From G963422705 sp963422705 (GTDB taxonomy: Bacteria > Poribacteria > WGA-4E > WGA-3G), in NCBI GenBank assembly GCA_963422705.1, contig OY730443.1, forward strand, positions 558,001 to 622,000: a stretch of DNA of 64,000 bases. Direction: 5' to 3'. The position numbers were made by a program, and so were the translations under genes. Below, piece after piece: positions 1 to 9,007 of this stretch. Under the pieces are notes generated by a model. It did no database searches, was not told where the DNA came from, and was given only the letters and a program-made list of their open reading frames with translations. Position 1 is the stretch's first letter. Each line of letters begins with the position of its first letter.

Positions 1-229
1 ATACTTCATTGTTAAAAACCGAATGAACAAGCCCCATTCCATGGTGATATGAAAGTTTACGCCGATTTGAGGCGACAATGCCGCTGCTCTCTTGCCCGCG
101 GTGCTGTAACGCGCGTAACCCTAAATAGGTTAATTCTACCGCTTTAGGATGTCCAAAGATGCCAAATACACCGCATTCATCGTTCGGTTTGTCATCATAT
201 TGCATTCGTCCGGGTGAAACCTCCAGCAT
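1..229 (-). CDS. purF: amidophosphoribosyltransferase, N-terminal fragment (runs off the window)
   Basis: This is the 5' part of a minus-strand gene whose 3' end lies outside the window. The translation contains DECGVFGIFGHPKAVEL followed by LRALQHRGQESSGIV, the start of the Ntn-type glutaminase domain of PurF, which makes 5-phosphoribosylamine in the first step of purine synthesis. In this family a short propeptide is removed so that the Cys of ECGVFG becomes the catalytic N-terminus. From the ATG at 229 the propeptide would be 18 residues; from the in-frame ATG at 205 it would be 10, nearer the length known in Bacillus. Neither start has a well-placed Shine-Dalgarno site (a GGAGG lies 14 nt before 205), so the start is uncertain. 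The identity is clear from the motif. Confidence 0.9.
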   Translation of the reverse strand, partial: MLEVSPGRMQYDDKPNDECGVFGIFGHPKAVELTYLGLRALQHRGQESSGIVASNRRKLSYHHGMGLVHSVFNNEV

Positions 230-291
230 TTCTGCGATAATGCCAAACAATATAAATAGGCGGTTTATATCAACTAGCACCGCCTCGTCTT

Positions 292-834
292 CTAAGTCTG
301 GTTTATTTCTACCTCAGTAGCGGCCGCTGGGAGCCGATACCCTAATATCGCTCCGATTGGCACTGCAAGGATATACCAGATTTCTACAGGTAATCCCAAA
401 TTTACCCATCCGCGCATAGGTAAGGAGATAATGTACGCAGCAGCCTTCAATAATGGAAGAAGTATCGCTATAATTACATTTGCCGTGCCAAAAATTTCCC
501 ACGGAACATTCAGCAGCGCAAGCAAGCCGACAACCGCAGGCGGCCCTAGAAGCGCACCAGAAAAAATAGGTTTAAAAGGGATATCTACACTAAATTTTCG
601 ACTCACAAAGCGCACCCCCTCGCTCGCACTGGCTATCATCAAGCCATACGTGATACCTAAGGAGAGCAGTAGAAGCAGCCCCGCCCAAAATCCGTGCAGC
701 ACACGGGAACCGATAAGCATCTTCCACAACACATTCTCAAGGATAAATAGACATAGCCAAGCGCTAAACAGCCCAGCGATACTCCCGATAGCAACTTGCC
801 CTAACGTTAACCCGATGAGCTCTTTTTTTGACAT
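292..834 (-). CDS. hypothetical integral membrane protein
   Basis: This 180-residue protein is dominated by hydrophobic segments. Likely membrane spans lie near residues 6-35, 48-72, 90-110, 115-140 and 155-175, separated by short basic loops. I recognise no family and assign no function. The ATG at 834 was chosen because AGAGGAAAA precedes it and because a consensus promoter lies 60-85 nt upstream; the longer reading from 921 would begin on top of the -35 box. It ends 63 nt before purF begins and shares its strand, so the two may be co-transcribed. The leader holds a small hairpin followed by six T residues. Confidence 0.6.
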   Translation of the reverse strand: MSKKELIGLTLGQVAIGSIAGLFSAWLCLFILENVLWKMLIGSRVLHGFWAGLLLLLSLGITYGLMIASASEGVRFVSRKFSVDIPFKPIFSGALLGPPAVVGLLALLNVPWEIFGTANVIIAILLPLLKAAAYIISLPMRGWVNLGLPVEIWYILAVPIGAILGYRLPAAATEVEINQT

Positions 835-850
835 TTTTCCTCTTTCTAAA

Positions 851-879
851 AAACAGCATCTAATAAGAAAATGCTGTTT
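851..879 (-). promoter_or_regulatory. leader hairpin with T-run, attenuator-like
   Basis: AAACAGCAT and ATGCTGTTT form a 9-bp perfect stem around an 11-nt loop. Read on the minus strand the stem runs straight into TTTTTT just before the ribosome binding site of the membrane protein gene. The form is that of a weak, AT-rich intrinsic terminator inside a leader. Attenuation is inference; the stem itself is seen directly. Confidence 0.35.
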
Positions 880-892
880 GAATTCTAAGTTC

Positions 893-921
893 ATTATATC
901 ATGATGAAACATTCCTGTCAA
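893..921 (-). promoter_or_regulatory. sigma70-type promoter for the membrane protein gene
   Basis: On the minus strand TTGACA (916-921) and TATAAT (893-898) are separated by exactly 17 nt. Both hexamers match consensus. The promoter reads toward the membrane protein gene at 834 and then purF. Confidence 0.75.
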
Positions 922-945
922 TTTTTTCTAAACCATAAATATTCT

Positions 946-973
946 TTGACAAAAATACGGTTCCGGTTATAAA
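946..973 (+). promoter_or_regulatory. sigma70-type promoter for the DegT-family gene
   Basis: TTGACA (946-951) and TATAAA (968-973) are spaced by 16 nt. Transcription would begin near 980, downstream of the ATG at 974, which supports the ATG at 1007 as the true start. Confidence 0.65.
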
Positions 974-1006
974 ATGGAGCCAGAAAAAATGAGTGGAGGA
1001 ACAAAG

Positions 1007-2266
1007 ATGCCAACACGTTTAGCAATAGATGGCGGAACACCTGTTATCACCCAATCCATTCCCAGTGGAATGCACGGCCCCAGTGTCATAGACGAACGGG
1101 AAGTGAATGCCGTCACCGAAGTTTTAAGGAGTGGGAAACTTTTTCGGTTTGTTGAAAATTCTAATGTCGCGAGCTTTGAGGCAGATGCAGCGGCACACCT
1201 CGGCGTGAAGCACGCATTAATGGTTAATTCAGGTACCAGTGCGCTTGTCTGTGCCTTAACCGGGGTGGGTGTCGGCCCCGGCGATGAGGTGGTTTTACCC
1301 GGTTACACTTTTATTGCAACCGCTGCCGCCATCGTTGGTGTTGGCGCCATTCCCGTGATAGCCGAGATTGACGATTCACTCGGATTGGACGTAGCTGACG
1401 TTGAACGAAAAATTACACCACATACCAAAGCGATTTTACCTGTTCATATGCAAGGCGTACCGTGTAGGCTTAAGGCGCTTGTTGAACTCGCACGAAAACA
1501 TAATCTCAAAATTGTAGAAGATTGCTGCCAGTGCGTTGGCGGGAAATATAAAGGGAAATATGCAGGCAGTTGGGGTGACGCAGGCGCGTGGAGCCTTAAC
1601 TATTACAAAATTATCTCTTGTGGCGAGGGCGGATTAGTTTTCACTAACGATTATGATGTCTATGAACGTTCCGCTTTTGCAGCAGAGCCCGGATTGCCCA
1701 TGTGGATGAGCGATGCCGAATGGAAGAACAAACCCTTTTCACGGCAGTGCTACCGCACAAGTGAGATTTTGGGGGCAATTGCACGCGTCCAACTGTCAAA
1801 ATTAGAAGACATCTTGGCACACACGCGACGGCTTAAGAAGGCATTTGTGGCTGAACTCGCCGAACAACCGAAAGGCTATATCCGGCAGCACATCGATGAC
1901 ACGAGTGGGGAATGTGGCATCAGTGCCGCAATTATTGTTCACGACAACGAACTTGCAAAGGCATACGCAGATGCACTCAAAGCGGAAGGGTTGAATGCCG
2001 GAACTGCTTACAATCAAGGGTTTCCCGACAGGCATATTTATACTTACTGGGATTCTATCCTATTTAAGCACTCCCCGCATCCCGCAGGATATCCGTGGAA
2101 CGATGCCCGTTATACCGGCAACGTCGAATACTCCTCGGATATGTGTCCACAGACACTTTCTATCCTCGGACGCGCACTACGATTCAGCTTTAACGTCAAT
2201 ATGCAGGAAGAACACGCGCGGTTAATGGCTGCAGCAATCAATAAAGTTGATGACGTTTTAGGGTAA
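1007..2266 (+). CDS. DegT/DnrJ/EryC1/StrS-family PLP-dependent aminotransferase
   Basis: This 419-residue fold-type I PLP enzyme belongs to the sugar aminotransferase / AHBA-synthase-like family. Visible motifs are the N-terminal LAIDGGTPVI, the cofactor-binding VNSGTSALVCAL, the EDCCQCVGG segment that holds the pyridine ring, and WSLNYYKIISCGEGG, in which Lys201 should be the Schiff-base lysine. The start at 1007 has GGAGGA six bases upstream; an in-frame ATG at 974 lies inside the promoter and was rejected. Family members transaminate keto sugars or act as dehydratases. No nucleotide-sugar genes lie nearby, so the substrate is unknown. It stands alone between divergent and convergent neighbours. 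Confidence 0.85.
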   Translation: MPTRLAIDGGTPVITQSIPSGMHGPSVIDEREVNAVTEVLRSGKLFRFVENSNVASFEADAAAHLGVKHALMVNSGTSALVCALTGVGVGPGDEVVLPGYTFIATAAAIVGVGAIPVIAEIDDSLGLDVADVERKITPHTKAILPVHMQGVPCRLKALVELARKHNLKIVEDCCQCVGGKYKGKYAGSWGDAGAWSLNYYKIISCGEGGLVFTNDYDVYERSAFAAEPGLPMWMSDAEWKNKPFSRQCYRTSEILGAIARVQLSKLEDILAHTRRLKKAFVAELAEQPKGYIRQHIDDTSGECGISAAIIVHDNELAKAYADALKAEGLNAGTAYNQGFPDRHIYTYWDSILFKHSPHPAGYPWNDARYTGNVEYSSDMCPQTLSILGRALRFSFNVNMQEEHARLMAAAINKVDDVLG

Positions 2267-2562
2267 CATACTGTGAATTCTGAAAATAAGATTGAAAGTC
2301 TCCGCGCCCGGGGCATGCGCGCCGAACCCCACTCAGGTATTTGTAGCATCTATTCTGGAATGCATGCCGCCGAATGCACGGGGAGTATCATTAAGGGTGA
2401 ACTTCATACCCGCTGAACGCTGCTTGTCCTTGATTCTGATTCATACAATACGCGCATTTCTGGGAAATCAGAATCCAGAGGATTTAAAAGGGTCGACTTC
2501 GGGCGACTTGGAGAAGAATCTGCAAATAGTTGTAAAATCTATTATAAATGCAGCCTGTAAGG
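2267..2562. other. intergenic stretch with no convincing gene
   Basis: The stretch lies between two convergent genes. Short open frames are present but have no ribosome binding site and no recognisable protein pattern. I see no strong terminator. Confidence 0.5.
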
Positions 2563-3342
2563 TTATACCTTTTTTTCCGAATACGGGATAACATACATAC
2601 GGCGGGCAACTTCAGTGAATCCGAGTTTTTTCGCGACATGATGTGATGCAGCGTTATCCTCACCGCAACTCCAAACAGGAACTTTTCCTTTCGCTTGTAC
2701 TCGTTCGGCAACAAGGGCAGCCGCCGCCGTGGCAAATCCATTGCCTCGCCATTCTGGTAACGTCGAGACACCAATGTCCGCATGTAAACGTGTCTCGGCA
2801 TACACGTGCGCAATTGCGACGAGCTCCGAACCGACGATAGCGCCTGCAGCAATCCCTACTGTTAACATCTCATGGAACGTTGAGTAACCGTTTCCTTGGA
2901 CTTCCGCAGGCCCTTTTTCTAAACGTTCCACATCCGCTTCTGTCAGAAGCCTAACTCTCTCATTGATGTAAGGAACGGTAGGAGCCAAGAGGGCATAATG
3001 CACATCACCGTAATAGCGAATCGATACCCCAGATTCTGCCTCCATAAGTTTTCCGAGAGGTTCGGCACACACGGGGTTAATATTGACACAACTCCATCCT
3101 GGCTGAGATTGCAGAAGTTGCCATAGCATCTTAGCATCCGTGCCGAATCCGGAAGGCTCATCCGGGCAAAAACTGTCAAAAACAAGTGAGGCGGGAAGCG
3201 TATCAGAAGGGGGAGATTCGAGACGCGCTGTGTAAGCACGGCAGTGTCCCTGCTGAAGTCGAGCTACAGGTATCACTGTCGTCGGCACATCCCCCAGGTG
3301 TTCAGCAAGAACGAGACATTCTTGAGGTGTTAATTTTTTCAT
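2563..3342 (-). CDS. GNAT-family N-acetyltransferase
   Basis: This 259-residue protein has a poorly conserved N-terminal half and a C-terminal GNAT fold. The acetyl-CoA binding motif A is visible near residues 185-205 as STLPEWRGNGFATAAAALVA (R-x-x-G-x-A core), preceded by the beta4 strand DIGVS and followed by WSCGEDNAASHHVAKKLGF, the usual N-x-x-S-x-x-x-x-K-x-G-F ending. The layout matches the two-part GNAT acetyltransferases in which the N-terminal half supplies the acceptor site. Substrate unknown. The chosen ATG has no strong Shine-Dalgarno site. It is convergent with the DegT-family gene. Confidence 0.8.
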   Translation of the reverse strand: MKKLTPQECLVLAEHLGDVPTTVIPVARLQQGHCRAYTARLESPPSDTLPASLVFDSFCPDEPSGFGTDAKMLWQLLQSQPGWSCVNINPVCAEPLGKLMEAESGVSIRYYGDVHYALLAPTVPYINERVRLLTEADVERLEKGPAEVQGNGYSTFHEMLTVGIAAGAIVGSELVAIAHVYAETRLHADIGVSTLPEWRGNGFATAAAALVAERVQAKGKVPVWSCGEDNAASHHVAKKLGFTEVARRMYVIPYSEKKV

Positions 3343-3400
3343 AGTCTATTTTCGTTAACAAGCGGATAGATACCAGAATCGCGCTAAGGATTTTCTATAT

Positions 3401-4195
3401 ATGAAGATTACAATTTTGGGTTCAGGCACCTCGACGGGGGTACCTGAGTATAAATGTGACTGTGACACGTGTCAAGATGCAAAACGGTTCAACTCTAAAA
3501 ACTACCGTACCCGTTCGTCTATACATATTGAGAAGAACGGAAAATATCTTCAGTTTGACCTCGGGCCTAACTTCATGGATCAGATTAATCGCAATCAGAT
3601 TGAGTGGATAGACGCCGTTATCTTTACGCATTGTCATGCTGACCATGTGAGCGGTACCAATGACATCGTTATGCCGTGTCGAAAGCAGCAGATGGATATG
3701 CCTATCTACGCTCCTTTACAGACAATTCGTACCTTACAACGCAACTTTGATTATATGTTTACTAAAGAGACATTCCAAGGTGGAGGTGTTGGCCATCTTC
3801 TCCCACACGTTGTTGAGGAAAGGTTTACCTTGTTCGGTTTTGACATCGTCCCGATTCCTGTCGAACATGGCAACATGCAGACGTACGGATATCGCATTGA
3901 CGATTTCGGGTATCTACCGGATGTTAAGCAATTGCCGGAAGCCTCTCAGCAATTGCTTAACGGTATTGAGGTGATGGTAATTGATGCACTAAGTTTCAAT
4001 CCGCGGCACCCAACACATCTATCAGTGGGACAAGCCTTGGAAATTAGCAATGCCATCCAACCGAAAGCTACCTATTTTACACATATCATGCATCGTCTGG
4101 ACCACAGGTACTTCAAGGAGCAATGTGAAGAACAAGATATTGAGCTTCCCGGCACTGCCAAACTCGCTTATGATGGACAAATTATCCGGTTGTGA
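3401..4195 (+). CDS. PhnP-like metallo-beta-lactamase-fold phosphodiesterase
   Basis: The 264-residue sequence opens with the beta-strand and loop MKITILGSGTSTGVP and then a cysteine cluster CDCDTC, typical of PhnP-type hydrolases that carry an additional structural zinc. The metal-binding HCHADH motif falls at residues 77-82, with further ligands expected in PVEHGN, VMVIDALSFNPRHPTH and the C-terminal THIMHR. PhnP itself cleaves 5-phosphoribosyl 1,2-cyclic phosphate in phosphonate catabolism; related proteins act on other cyclic nucleotides. No phn genes are adjacent, so the substrate is uncertain although fold and metal chemistry are well supported. Confidence 0.85.
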   Translation: MKITILGSGTSTGVPEYKCDCDTCQDAKRFNSKNYRTRSSIHIEKNGKYLQFDLGPNFMDQINRNQIEWIDAVIFTHCHADHVSGTNDIVMPCRKQQMDMPIYAPLQTIRTLQRNFDYMFTKETFQGGGVGHLLPHVVEERFTLFGFDIVPIPVEHGNMQTYGYRIDDFGYLPDVKQLPEASQQLLNGIEVMVIDALSFNPRHPTHLSVGQALEISNAIQPKATYFTHIMHRLDHRYFKEQCEEQDIELPGTAKLAYDGQIIRL

Positions 4196-4355
4196 TATCA
4201 GCACATGAGGCGATAGGAAGCATGTTGCTTGCTACCTTTCGCGAGTAAGGATCTCTCATGGTGGTAAAAAGAGATTAAGTCTCAATAGAGAAGTTGGGAG
4301 CAAGGTGGAAGTTCCTCGTTAAGCGTTAAGTTTATCTATCACACGCCTTTTTTAA

Positions 4356-6233
4356 TTATTTTCCCCAGCCCCCTGGCTGTTGCGGTTTTCGTTGTTGTAG
4401 CACAACCCTGTCGCCTTCAGCGAGTCCACTTTTGACTATCACGTGCGTCTCGTTCTGCATGCCAGTTTCAATGGATGTATTTTTGCTATCCTTTTCTAAC
4501 ATAACAGACTTTCCTTTTGAGAAGACAATATTTGCGCGAACGCCATCGGCTTTCTTTTTCCCTTTGACTAGGAGCGAAAGCGTCGTTGGGCCGGGGCGAA
4601 TGCCTCGCTGCGAACTATCAAGGCCAACCGTGATTTCACCAGAACCAACGTTTGTCACAGTACCTCTGAAAATTTTCCCGCTGATTGTCTGTACTTCAAT
4701 CGGTTGCTTCACCTTATAGGGCGCGGTATCGTCAACCTGAGCAGTGAGTGTCGCCGCTGCCCCCTTTATTAGCGCATCAAGGGGTAACAATAAGACATTC
4801 TTTTCTTCGTAGGTGATGATATCTACATCGCTACTCATCCCCGGGCGCAGTGCTCCGGATGAATCATCCACCTCTATCATCACTTCAAAAGAAATGATAT
4901 TATCTTGTTCCTGTCCACTCGGTGAAATCTCAGAGACAGTGCCGTTGTAAATTGTGCCTTGGTAAGCATCTACTTTAATCTCCGCGGGCTGCCCGAGCTT
5001 AAGTCGCTCCATATCCACCTCGTTAATATAGGTTTTGACAACCATTTTGGAGAGATCTGCGATTGTCATGATAGGTGGGCTTTGTGAGAAAGCGGAGCGC
5101 CCGGAAGTCACAATTTCGCCTTCCTCTATTTCAAGGAGCGTGACAGTTCCGGCCATCGGTGCCTTAATAGTCGTCCACGTCAGGCGTTCGTCTTGATTTT
5201 TCAGGCTGCTTCTCCGGCGGAGCAAATTGGCGTCGGCACTTACCTTAGATTGCTCTGTCAATAATTTCTCATTGTCGATAGTTAACATTGATTCCTGTAG
5301 TCGGGTATTGGTATTGTCTAACTGTAATTGCACTTCTTCTTCAGATTTCTCGCGCATTTTTCTCAAATTTTCGAGGTTTACCTTCTGCTGCTCCAAGATT
5401 GCTTGACGTGATTGAATGGCAGTTTCGCGAACGGCGATGGTTCGCTGCTGTGATTCAACGCTCTTTTTCTCGGATTCGACGCGTTTTTTGGCATTTTCGT
5501 GTTGTGTGATGGCATTAGCATTCTGTGCCTCTGTGTCTTCCAACGCTTTCTTGGAAACGAGTCCCTTTTCAAAAAGCGCCGTGTTTCGTTCCAATTCTGA
5601 TGCTGTCGTTTTCAATGAAACTTCCACCGACAAAAGCGAGGTTTCCGACTCACTCAGCGTTATTTTTGCTTGTTCATGGGCGATTCGAGCTTGTTCTAAT
5701 GCGATTTTATCCTGGGTAAGTGCGTTTTGAGTTGTCTGAATGTCAGTCACGGCTTGACTGATTTGTGTTGTTGTAGTCGCCCGGGTTGTCTCAAGATTGG
5801 CCCTTGCCATTTTTACAGCTGCTTCCGCTTGTGCGAGTTCACTTTCCAGCTTTTCTTTTCTGAGCTCGATATTTAATTCTGCCTGTTTCAGCTGAGCTTG
5901 GGCGGCGGCGACATCTGCATGTGCCTGTTTCTTTTCTTCTTGATAGAGCTCCGGATCCAGTTCAACTAAAACCTGGTCTTTTTCGACGTAATCGCCATTG
6001 TCCACGTAGAGGTTAATTACTTCACCCTCTACATTGGATTTAACTTCGACGTCAAGCAAAGGTTCTAAATTGCCTGTTGCACTGATGCGCATCTGGAAGT
6101 CGCCGCGTTCCACTACTTCAATTTTTTGCTCAAGGGCGGGATCTGTACCATTTTTTCCTCGCCCAAGTACTACCCACCCCACTGCGACGATGAGAACCAA
6201 AATAACAGCAACGCTAAGAATGACTTTCTTCAC
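4356..6233 (-). CDS. HlyD/MacA-type periplasmic adaptor with very long coiled-coil hairpin
   Basis: This 625-residue membrane fusion protein has an N-terminal signal anchor (MKKVILSVAVILVLIVAVGW), a lipoyl-type half motif around residues 58-95 (VEGEVINLYVDNGDYVEKDQ), then roughly 250 residues of Glu/Gln/Lys/Ala-rich heptads (about 95-355) before the second lipoyl half (TIKAPMAGTVTLLEIEEGE) and beta-barrel domains. MacA proteins are near 370 residues, so the hairpin is much longer than usual. Translation starts at GTG with AGGAG ten bases upstream. It is last in a three-gene operon with two permeases and should link them across the periplasm to an outer-membrane channel. No TolC-like gene is in the window. 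Confidence 0.85.
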   Translation of the reverse strand: MKKVILSVAVILVLIVAVGWVVLGRGKNGTDPALEQKIEVVERGDFQMRISATGNLEPLLDVEVKSNVEGEVINLYVDNGDYVEKDQVLVELDPELYQEEKKQAHADVAAAQAQLKQAELNIELRKEKLESELAQAEAAVKMARANLETTRATTTTQISQAVTDIQTTQNALTQDKIALEQARIAHEQAKITLSESETSLLSVEVSLKTTASELERNTALFEKGLVSKKALEDTEAQNANAITQHENAKKRVESEKKSVESQQRTIAVRETAIQSRQAILEQQKVNLENLRKMREKSEEEVQLQLDNTNTRLQESMLTIDNEKLLTEQSKVSADANLLRRRSSLKNQDERLTWTTIKAPMAGTVTLLEIEEGEIVTSGRSAFSQSPPIMTIADLSKMVVKTYINEVDMERLKLGQPAEIKVDAYQGTIYNGTVSEISPSGQEQDNIISFEVMIEVDDSSGALRPGMSSDVDIITYEEKNVLLLPLDALIKGAAATLTAQVDDTAPYKVKQPIEVQTISGKIFRGTVTNVGSGEITVGLDSSQRGIRPGPTTLSLLVKGKKKADGVRANIVFSKGKSVMLEKDSKNTSIETGMQNETHVIVKSGLAEGDRVVLQQRKPQQPGGWGK

Positions 6234-6290
6234 GGTTAATTGTCTCCTACAAGTTTTTTGGGGATACCTGTGTGGCCCCCATTTACGTTA

Positions 6291-7607
6291 TTACTCGGAA
6301 CGTAGTGCTTCTACAGGTGTAAGTTTCGCAGCCTTATTGGCGGGATACAACCCAAAGAAAACGCCGATAGAAACAGACACGAGCAAAGCGATGAGCATTG
6401 TTCCAAAAGAAAGTACTGAAGGCCAGTTGCTTCCTTCCCAAACAAACTTTGAGATTAAGGCGGCGGTTCCTCGCCCCATAAAGATACCTAAAATTGCCCC
6501 CAAGATTCCTCCGGAGACTGTGAGGACAGAAGCCTCAATTAGGAACTGTGCTAAAATATCGTTGCGTGTTGCCCCAAGTGCCTTCCGCAGTCCAATTTCT
6601 TTCGTCCTGTCGGTGACAGAGACTAGCATGATGTTCATAACCCCTATGCCGGCGACAAGTAAGGCGATGCCAGCGATTCCCCCCATTAACGCTTTCATAA
6701 CAAGCCCTACCTTCCGTGCCGTGGCTAGTTCCTCGGTAGCCGTCCAATACTGATATTCTTCACCGGTATTGTTATGTCGTCTACCCAAGGTCTGCTTTGA
6801 ATCTGCTATTGCGAGAGGTATTGTCTCAATGCCAATTGCTTCGAGACGGAGACGTTCAATATCGTTTCTTCCCTTAAAGCGTTCTTGAAGTGTCGTTATC
6901 GGAATGATGAATCGCTCATCCCACCCTGATGTATCCATTGCGTCACCTTTCTCTTCCATCACACCAATCACTGTCAATCGCACTTCATAAAGTCCTCTCT
7001 TTCCACGCCAATATGAAGGGCGAGAGGCTTTGATTTCTTTTCCAACCGGGTTTTCATCGAGGAAAACTTCTTCCTTAATTTTAGAGCCAATCACTGCGAC
7101 AGTACTTGACGAGTCAACCTCTTCGTCTGTGAAAAAACGCCCAGTCTGCGTATACCAATTGTGTGACCTGTCATATCCTGCGGTTGAGGCAACAATGCGG
7201 GATTCCTTGGTTCTGCCGGCGTGACTCACGCTCCATCTGGGCATATCGTCTTCCGCGACAACATCAACAATGCCCCGGACGTTCTGAAGGAGTGCGAGCG
7301 CGTCCTCCGTTTCCAGATGTTCTGCACGATTTCTTTTCCAACGGCTTTTCCCACGTACTGCCGAGCCGGCTGCACGGCTCAAGGTGCCTGACTGTTTGTC
7401 CCAATCGTCGCGGTAGATTTCAATGATGTTTATCCCGCCAGTCCGCTCAATTTCACGCAGCACCATCTTACTTGAACCGTCCCCTACCGACACCATACTA
7501 ACGACAGAGCCAACACCGACAACAATGCCTAAAACGGTTAGGAAAGAACGTAGCGGGTTCCGACGTAAACTTGCGAAACCTAATATAATACACTCTATCA
7601 AGTTCAT
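6291..7607 (-). CDS. MacB/FtsX-like ABC transporter permease
   Basis: This 438-residue permease has one N-terminal membrane span (residues 17-45, FLTVLGIVVGVGSVVSMVSV), a large periplasmic MacB_PCD domain (about 50-300) and three C-terminal spans with the FtsX signature DRTKEIGLRKALGATRNDI, ending PANKAAKLTPVEALRSE. It has no ATP-binding domain, unlike E. coli MacB where ATPase and permease are fused. It is the second gene of the minus-strand operon, 95 nt after the first permease and 57 nt before the adaptor. The two permeases share the same layout and probably form a heterodimer. The partner ATPase must be encoded elsewhere. Confidence 0.85.
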   Translation of the reverse strand: MNLIECIILGFASLRRNPLRSFLTVLGIVVGVGSVVSMVSVGDGSSKMVLREIERTGGINIIEIYRDDWDKQSGTLSRAAGSAVRGKSRWKRNRAEHLETEDALALLQNVRGIVDVVAEDDMPRWSVSHAGRTKESRIVASTAGYDRSHNWYTQTGRFFTDEEVDSSSTVAVIGSKIKEEVFLDENPVGKEIKASRPSYWRGKRGLYEVRLTVIGVMEEKGDAMDTSGWDERFIIPITTLQERFKGRNDIERLRLEAIGIETIPLAIADSKQTLGRRHNNTGEEYQYWTATEELATARKVGLVMKALMGGIAGIALLVAGIGVMNIMLVSVTDRTKEIGLRKALGATRNDILAQFLIEASVLTVSGGILGAILGIFMGRGTAALISKFVWEGSNWPSVLSFGTMLIALLVSVSIGVFFGLYPANKAAKLTPVEALRSE

Positions 7608-7702
7608 TTAAATCCCCTTTTTCATGGTTATTATCAACCATGTTGTTTCGGCATGAAATTTGGAATTTCAAGCTCGTTGGAATACATTTTTTCCAATCCC
7701 TT

Positions 7703-9007
7703 TTATTCCGTTCGTAATGCCTCAATAGGTGAGAGTGCAGCCGCTTTTATCGCAGGGTATAGTCCAAAAGAGATGCCAATTGTCGCTGAGAAGGAGACTG
7801 CGATGAAGACCCACTGCTTTGAAATCACCGCTGGCCATTCTGGTACAATTTTAACGATGTTAACCGCAAGATGCGCCATTCCTTCACCGGCGAAAATGCC
7901 CAATAGAACACCGAGTACACCCCCTACACTACACAGCAAAACCGCCTCCAACAGAAATTGGAGCATGATATCAAACCTCTTAGCACCGAGCGCTTTCCGC
8001 AGTCCAATCTCGCGGGTACGTTCACTGACAGCGACTAACATCATATTCATGATACCGATACCCCCAACAAGCAACGAAAAACCGGCAATACTTCCTAAAG
8101 CAATTTTGATGACACGACTGATTTTATCCAGCTGCGCCATTCCTTCCCGCATATCCCATATACTGAAGAAGTCGTCCTGATTTTTGTGTCGTTTGCGGAG
8201 CACCACTTTTACCTCTTCAATTGCCTTCGGAACATCATCTACTGTGTGGGCATGTACTGAAAGCATCACAATCCTATCATTACCTGTGAAACGTTCTTGT
8301 GTTGTCGTGATTGGAATGAAAATCATGTCATCCAAATTCCATCCAAACCGTAGGCTTCGGCCCCGGGTTTCCATTGTACCGACAACGGTGAAGCGTTCAG
8401 TGATTCGCTTCTGGTCCTTCCTGCCGTACCGGTCAACACGGCCGCCCCTCCCTTTACCAATTTTAACCTCTTTACCGATGGGGGCTTGCCCACCGAAAAG
8501 TGCAGTAACCACGTCACTACCGAGCACGCAGACTTTCGTTTTATTCTCAATATCTTCGTCTGAGATGAACCTACCACCTTGAATATTCCAGTCCATTGCC
8601 TCTGCAAAGCTCGCATTCACGCCGTTGTAGCCTGTTCGTGTTTCCGAACCGTTTGGGGCCTGAACAAGAACGCCGCGCCACTCTGGAATGCGGGGCACAA
8701 CTAGTTTAACTGTCGGACATTCCGCCTCAATTGCCAACACATCATCGTAATCAAAGTATTCATTACTCCGATTCGGCACCCAGCGATTTTTAACGCGCTT
8801 ATGACTGCTGCGGTACATTGTGAACTGATTCACACCTCCCAACTTTTGCGCATCCTGAAGCACAATCACTTTCGCACCATCCCCGATTGCTATCATCGCC
8901 AGGACAGAGGCAACCCCGATGATAATTCCAAGCATTGTTAACAGAGAGCGCAGTTTGTTGCTGCGAATTGCCGTTATCCCTACAGATACTCCTTCAAAGA
9001 TACGCAT
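7703..9007 (-). CDS. MacB/FtsX-like ABC transporter permease
   Basis: This 434-residue protein has the same design as the downstream permease: N-terminal span LRSLLTMLGIIIGVASVLAM, a periplasmic domain, then three spans with ERTREIGLRKALGAKRFDI and the ending PAIKAAALSPIEALRTE. It is the first gene of the operon, with a strong AAGGAGGAAGCGAT site before its ATG. The 411 nt upstream hold no ATPase gene. MacB-type systems are known to move lipoproteins, peptides or siderophores by mechanotransmission rather than substrate passage through the membrane; the cargo here cannot be told. Confidence 0.85.
   Translation of the reverse strand: MRIFEGVSVGITAIRSNKLRSLLTMLGIIIGVASVLAMIAIGDGAKVIVLQDAQKLGGVNQFTMYRSSHKRVKNRWVPNRSNEYFDYDDVLAIEAECPTVKLVVPRIPEWRGVLVQAPNGSETRTGYNGVNASFAEAMDWNIQGGRFISDEDIENKTKVCVLGSDVVTALFGGQAPIGKEVKIGKGRGGRVDRYGRKDQKRITERFTVVGTMETRGRSLRFGWNLDDMIFIPITTTQERFTGNDRIVMLSVHAHTVDDVPKAIEEVKVVLRKRHKNQDDFFSIWDMREGMAQLDKISRVIKIALGSIAGFSLLVGGIGIMNMMLVAVSERTREIGLRKALGAKRFDIMLQFLLEAVLLCSVGGVLGVLLGIFAGEGMAHLAVNIVKIVPEWPAVISKQWVFIAVSFSATIGISFGLYPAIKAAALSPIEALRTE

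Noticed and set aside
2292..2591. 99-codon plus-strand frame after the DegT-family gene
   Set aside because: No ribosome site, unlikely composition, overlaps the end of the acetyltransferase gene.
6034..6753. 239-codon frame antisense to the adaptor and permease genes
   Set aside because: It spans the junction of two well-supported genes on the other strand and has a low-complexity translation.
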